The notes under the pieces: generated by a model
Told to the model about the DNA's origin: nothing
Databases searched by the model: none
Seen by the model: the letters and a program-made list of their open reading frames with translations, nothing else
Position numbers and translations under genes: made by a program
Shown: one piece after another, positions 60,259 through 64,000 of the stretch
Layout of the letters: every line of letters starts with the position of its first letter
Numbering within the stretch: position 1 is the first letter of the stretch
Source: Oscillospiraceae bacterium
GTDB taxonomy: Bacteria; Bacillota; Clostridia; Oscillospirales; Oscillospiraceae
Direction of reading: 5' to 3'
Length of the DNA stretch: 64,000 nt
Assembly (NCBI GenBank): GCA_021770845.1
Contig: JAETQF010000016.1
Coordinates: 1 to 64,000 of the forward strand

Positions 60259-61168
60259 TGATAAGTCCTCCGACGTAACGGATGCGTTGTGAATGAGATG
60301 GACGGTCAATTTTGAACTCTGGCATATCTAAATCAACGATCCAATTCAGTAAGTTACTGAGCAGCTCTTTTACCTCTCTGCGGTAAGGCTTGGGTTCGTT
60401 TAGGAGTGTGTTATGTAAGGCAACTGTAACTGCTCCAAAATACATTTCTTTGGGGTTCTGCTTTTCCAACAGATCGATTAACCAACGAAAACATTTTGCG
60501 TGTCTGAAAGCAAGAGAAATTGCGCCTGATGAAACGGGGCATGGAAGATCAAGAAAGGCTAAATCGTCGAAGTTTGCCTCATTTGGGTGAGAACACAAGG
60601 GAAAATCTTCTGTAAAAAGAATCGAATAATCTGGAACAAACAAATCTGCAATTGGCTGAGGCCATTGAAGGTTGGGACTGTGGGTAATATGATTGGCCAG
60701 AAAGTGCTGCATTTGGTCATATATATTGTCATTCATCTCTACAGATCCCCGTATGAGCTGTTCAAGAGATAGAACATCGTTTGCCTCTAATGTACAAATG
60801 GTGGCTATTTCATAATTTCCAGGATTGTGAAAACTAAGGCCGCTGTTAGTGACGTTAGCACTTCCTACAATGCAACGGAGATTGTCAAAGATGTAGGTCT
60901 TTGCGTGCAAATCCAGACGAAAATACAATTTCCAACCGTGCTGCTTACAATAAGGGTATATCTCTAAATCGGAAGCGCCGCTAAGGATATCATCTGGTCT
61001 GAAACGTACCACCAATTTCTTTTCAATAGCAGTATCAAGTATGCTGGAATTGAAAAACTCTATAAGTGGCAGCTTGCAATAGGCGGAAATAAATAGGAAG
61101 GATTCTGTGCTCTGTGCCAATTCATCCCGAATACGATCCAATATTTTTTGAGAAATTAAAAGAGACAC
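60242..61168 (-). CDS. HKD (phospholipase-D-like) nuclease
   Basis: A 308-residue protein of the PLD superfamily. One HKD motif is clear: LHAKTYIFDN with His88, Lys90 and Asp95, followed by VGSANVTNSGL (Gly102, Ser103, Asn105). With a single motif it would act as a dimer, like Nuc or BfiI. The N-terminal region (SFLFISAYCKLPLIEFF) is typical of NgoFVII-like DNA nucleases of restriction systems. The start is GTG at 61168 behind GGAGGG. It is the last of three minus-strand genes 20 bp apart, after the helicase and GHKL ATPase, and probably provides the effector cut. Confidence 0.82.
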   Translation of the reverse strand: MSLLISQKILDRIRDELAQSTESFLFISAYCKLPLIEFFNSSILDTAIEKKLVVRFRPDDILSGASDLEIYPYCKQHGWKLYFRLDLHAKTYIFDNLRCIVGSANVTNSGLSFHNPGNYEIATICTLEANDVLSLEQLIRGSVEMNDNIYDQMQHFLANHITHSPNLQWPQPIADLFVPDYSILFTEDFPLCSHPNEANFDDLAFLDLPCPVSSGAISLAFRHAKCFRWLIDLLEKQNPKEMYFGAVTVALHNTLLNEPKPYRREVKELLSNLLNWIVDLDMPEFKIDRPSHSQRIRYVGGLITTHTL

Positions 61169-61188
61169 ATGAATCCCTCCCTATTAAT

Positions 61189-62952
61189 TCAATTTGATTT
61201 TATTTGATTGAGGTAGGATTTCAGGCGATAATCCCACGTTTGAAGCAAGGTGTCATTTTGATCACTATTATGAATATTTGTAAGATCAATGGCCTTGGCA
61301 AGGGCAGCCAGGAACAATTCAAATGCAAGCTTGCTGTCTTCTGGCATCTTATCGATAAATTCGCTGTAGAAAATATGTGCAGTGTTGATCGTTGCAGCCA
61401 CATGGCCAAGACTAAAATCTGTGTCCAGGAATGGGCCATTTCTTCCTCTATCGCTGTATTCTAATGTGAGCTCTTGATCCAGCAGGGCCTTGATTTGCGC
61501 ATACGTTGGGTCTTGAATGCCGCTTTTGATTAAAGCGTCCTTGGCCCCTGCTTCTAACTGTTCAATGGGTGTAGTTTGGCTGATGTGTTCGGATTCACTG
61601 CCTGCATCGCCCAGTTCGTTTTCGACCGCCTGAACGATATTGCCGGCTTCAGAAGATACGATATCTTCTGGTTCCGCGCGACTACCCTTGCGAAGCACTT
61701 TGTTGTCTTCTACCATCTTTTTAATAGTGGGTATAATGACTTTTGCGAGCTTATCCCACAGCGTTTCTTCCTCAACCTCAGTTCGGTCATCATGCAATTC
61801 GACCTGCTGTTTGTTATTGGATACGCCGAAAAGTTCGTCCAGCACAGGGTCAAAGCATATCTCACAACCCCACCATCTATGATAGGGGTTGTTTGTTTTG
61901 TCATAGAAATCGAATGTACCAAAATCAATTTCACGATTAGCTCTAACAACGGAGATGCCTTCCAACTTTTTTACATATTTTCCAATTGGCTTGCTGCCGG
62001 GATCGCCTGTAGGAATTGCGGTTTGATCGTAAAATTCGGGACGGACTTTAGAAAAACGGATGATTACTTCAGACTCTTTGGTTTCCCCTGTTTTGGCATC
62101 AACATAGGGGAATACCATTTTTACCTTCCCATCATTAGTTCCATACGGAGTGAAGATGGGTTCAGTACAGTTGATATTGGCCCGTTCGGAGATATTTTCT
62201 GGGTCAGCAAGGTTACCAAGTACGTAATTTGTTTTTGCAAGGAAAAGAGGATCATTGGGCAGCACTTCAATAATATTGTCGTTTCCAATTGTAATTAGAC
62301 GAATATTATGGGTTCCATTTATGAGTAAATGACGGAACTTTCGGCCTAATGCAAACTCGAGCCTACTATTAAGAGCGGTCATCGTTTTCGGCTTGACATT
62401 GTCACAATTTTTCCAGTAAACAAGGGTACCGTGCTTGGTAAAGTCGAATATTTTTCCTTTGATATTATAGGTCAAAAAGTCCTGGAACTTTTTAGGGATT
62501 TCTATCTTTTGTGGATCGTCAATTTCTTCTTGCTCTCCTGTCTTAACCTTTTCAATATCCAGCCAAACTTGGTTGACAGGCATATCACGCTCGATTTCGT
62601 CTGTCCAGGAGTAGACTTCCACATTTGGAGTCACATGAAGTGAAGCTTGCGGCAGACCGACACCGAACCGTCCCATACCTTGGCGGCCAAACTTTGTGGT
62701 GAAACCGATGCCAAGGCAGCACGATAATTGCTCAATATCCATACCGCTGCCATTATCCAATATGCCGAATTCGTGGACAGCTTTTCTTCCGGTGGCAGGG
62801 TCAATATGTTCCGACATAATTACAAATATGTCATGTGCGTTGGCTTCAATGGAATTGTCAAGCAGTTCAGCCACGGCGCTATCAATGCTTTTGTAGCCAC
62901 TGCTGCGGAGGGCGTCTCCCATCTGCCTGATCTGAACGATACTTTGTCCCAT
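61189..62952 (-). CDS. GHKL ATPase of the MORC/MutL-like bacterial type
   Basis: A 587-residue protein. The N-terminal GHKL (Bergerat) domain is intact: motif N ELLDNSIEA with Glu29, Asp32 and Asn33, motif G1 ILDNGSGM with Asp66, and motif G2 RQGMGRFGVGLP. An S5-like middle domain follows, with FWC-type aromatic region HRWWGCEICFDPVLDELFG near residue 365. The C-terminal ~200 residues are helical and acidic. Bacterial relatives sit with helicases and nucleases in predicted restriction systems, and eukaryotic MORC ATPases are related. The ATG at 62952 follows GAGGAG; an upstream in-frame ATG (62982) would overlap the helicase gene. Confidence 0.85.
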   Translation of the reverse strand: MGQSIVQIRQMGDALRSSGYKSIDSAVAELLDNSIEANAHDIFVIMSEHIDPATGRKAVHEFGILDNGSGMDIEQLSCCLGIGFTTKFGRQGMGRFGVGLPQASLHVTPNVEVYSWTDEIERDMPVNQVWLDIEKVKTGEQEEIDDPQKIEIPKKFQDFLTYNIKGKIFDFTKHGTLVYWKNCDNVKPKTMTALNSRLEFALGRKFRHLLINGTHNIRLITIGNDNIIEVLPNDPLFLAKTNYVLGNLADPENISERANINCTEPIFTPYGTNDGKVKMVFPYVDAKTGETKESEVIIRFSKVRPEFYDQTAIPTGDPGSKPIGKYVKKLEGISVVRANREIDFGTFDFYDKTNNPYHRWWGCEICFDPVLDELFGVSNNKQQVELHDDRTEVEEETLWDKLAKVIIPTIKKMVEDNKVLRKGSRAEPEDIVSSEAGNIVQAVENELGDAGSESEHISQTTPIEQLEAGAKDALIKSGIQDPTYAQIKALLDQELTLEYSDRGRNGPFLDTDFSLGHVAATINTAHIFYSEFIDKMPEDSKLAFELFLAALAKAIDLTNIHNSDQNDTLLQTWDYRLKSYLNQIKSN

Positions 62953-62972
62953 ATGGCGTACTCCTCTCTTTC

Positions 62973-64000
62973 TTAGCTCCAATAAGTATCGAAATGGTTG
63001 AATGCCATGTTTGCATCAAAGCGGCCTAAATTATCTTTGATATCAATGAGCAGGCATTCTTTGTTGCCGCCCATCATGGGGCCTCTTAGACCGCGACCAA
63101 GCATCTGGCTGTACAAGACGATGGACTGTGTAGGGCGTGTGATAAAAACACATTGGATATTTGTGGAGTCAAATCCAGTTGTAAGTACCTCATAATTGAT
63201 TAGAATATTGATCGGATTGTCCCGGTCTTTAAAAGCCGAGATGGATTCTGCGCGATCAACTGCAGCCATCTCGCCAAGCACAAGCGCATTTGGAATATGT
63301 TCCAAAGATAGCATAAAAGACAGCAGCTTTGCGTGGGCAACGGAACAGGCAAATACAATAGTTGGCATTTGGTCGACAGACAATTTTCGGAGCCTATCCA
63401 TTATAGCAGCATTTCTACTTCGATTTTGCCCAATTATCTCTAATGCTGCTCTGCTGAAATCAACATAGCCATTTTCAAGCATTTGTGTTTGAATACTTTG
63501 GAGCTGCGTATGCGTAAACTGTTCAGTGTATATCAGCTGCTCTTTCTTAATTTTTGCCAGGATGTTTGATGTTTGAAAATAGCGTATGATATTCGTTTCA
63601 GTGGGGTGATTTAGATATGCTGCTTGAGACATATTCACTTGATTAATGACATTGATATCAATGCCAATAAGGCGATTTTCGAAAATGTTGGACAATAATT
63701 TGTTTTCATCGGCTGTCAATGTTGCTCGGCCAGGAGTAGCAGTCAACCCTAATAGGGATCGATCCTTTCCTTGAGGTGGGATGCTCATGAGCTCATCGAT
63801 GAGCTTCCGAGTTTCTGTTGCCGCAACTTTGTGGGCTTCGTCAAAAATAATCAGCCGTGCATCTTTTATGATTTGCAGAAAAAGTTCGGGTTGATTCTGT
63901 CGGATCGACTGGAGCTTCTGGATACCGCAAAACATGATTCCACGAAATCCATCTTGAGGAACCGCAATTTTGACTTTTCCCCAGAGCCTGTATGTGTCAA
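62973..64000 (-). CDS. Superfamily 2 (DEAH) helicase, 5' end beyond the window
   Basis: The minus-strand frame is open to the window edge, giving the last 341 residues. Motif II is IIFDEAHK, motif III LTATPGR, then motif IV-like IVFACSVAHA and, late, LTTGFDSTNI and YSQMLGRGLRG (motifs V and VI). The layout matches RAD25/restriction-type SF2 translocases. Motif I lies outside. It ends 20 bp before the GHKL gene, so translation of the three-gene set is probably coupled. As part of this operon it would move along or unwind target DNA. Confidence 0.88.
   Translation of the reverse strand, partial: DTYRLWGKVKIAVPQDGFRGIMFCGIQKLQSIRQNQPELFLQIIKDARLIIFDEAHKVAATETRKLIDELMSIPPQGKDRSLLGLTATPGRATLTADENKLLSNIFENRLIGIDINVINQVNMSQAAYLNHPTETNIIRYFQTSNILAKIKKEQLIYTEQFTHTQLQSIQTQMLENGYVDFSRAALEIIGQNRSRNAAIMDRLRKLSVDQMPTIVFACSVAHAKLLSFMLSLEHIPNALVLGEMAAVDRAESISAFKDRDNPINILINYEVLTTGFDSTNIQCVFITRPTQSIVLYSQMLGRGLRGPMMGGNKECLLIDIKDNLGRFDANMAFNHFDTYWS

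Overview
The window is GC-rich (roughly 65% by eye) and looks like the chromosome of an anaerobic, spore-lineage gut Firmicute, most likely Oscillospiraceae (Flavonifractor/Intestinimonas/Oscillibacter-like). Supporting signs are a clostridial V-type ATPase operon, a ferredoxin-dependent 2-oxoacid oxidoreductase beside phosphate butyryltransferase and butyrate kinase, a YaaL/BofA sporulation-lineage pair, a SpoVT/AbrB fragment, and strong Shine-Dalgarno sequences with frequent TTG/GTG starts. The genus is inference.

Layout. 0-4.2 kb: end of a surface protein, then an O-antigen-ligase-like membrane protein and a polyprenyl-phosphate sugar transferase. 4.6-9.4 kb: HAD hydrolase, AI-2E-family permease, and a TldD/TldE-type pair. 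9.5-12.4 kb: tRNA-Gly(GCC) on the minus strand with a hairpin-rich tail, DUF2508 (YaaL) and BofA, an anchored putative glycoside hydrolase and a TIM-barrel protein. 12.5-21.5 kb: a complete nine-gene V-ATPase operon (H/G-I-K-E-C-F-A-B-D) whose K subunit keeps the sodium ligands of Enterococcus hirae NtpK. 21.5-29.3 kb: a catabolic block with an OFA-type transporter, a P-loop protein, a four-subunit 2-oxoacid:ferredoxin oxidoreductase, a GntR regulator, Ptb and Buk. The block would oxidise a 2-oxoacid to acyl-CoA, then to acyl-phosphate, then to acid plus ATP. A shared TTGCAA box suggests the GntR protein controls it. 29.5-40.6 kb: MurE, VanZ-like protein, GH13 enzyme, cytidine deaminase, ZIP transporter, two half-size TauE proteins, PadR/DUF2812, TetR and a radical SAM protein.

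40.6-41.4 kb holds no gene but carries a pair of inverted, diverged copies of a hairpin-rich repeat about 140 bp long, a candidate non-autonomous element. 41.5-46.4 kb: a peptide/nickel-type ABC transporter whose last ATPase gene is broken by an internal deletion. 46.5-47.7 kb: full-length TauE/SafE transporter and a MarR regulator with a visible promoter and operator.

From 48 kb the sequence alternates between core and accessory DNA. An AT-rich island (48.1-49.4 kb) encodes an HNH nuclease and an unrecognised acidic protein. GC-rich SbcD/SbcC and a SIMPL protein follow. A gene graveyard (55.0-56.5 kb) holds a truncated SpoVT/AbrB, a frameshifted Uma2 beside an intact one, and a macro-domain scrap. 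A MATE exporter, a DUF4143 ATPase and a MazG-like pyrophosphatase come next. The AT-rich right edge is a minus-strand operon of SF2 helicase, GHKL (MORC/MutL-like) ATPase and HKD (phospholipase-D) nuclease. This looks like an anti-phage or restriction module and is the best candidate here for a poorly described system; its upstream part lies outside the window.
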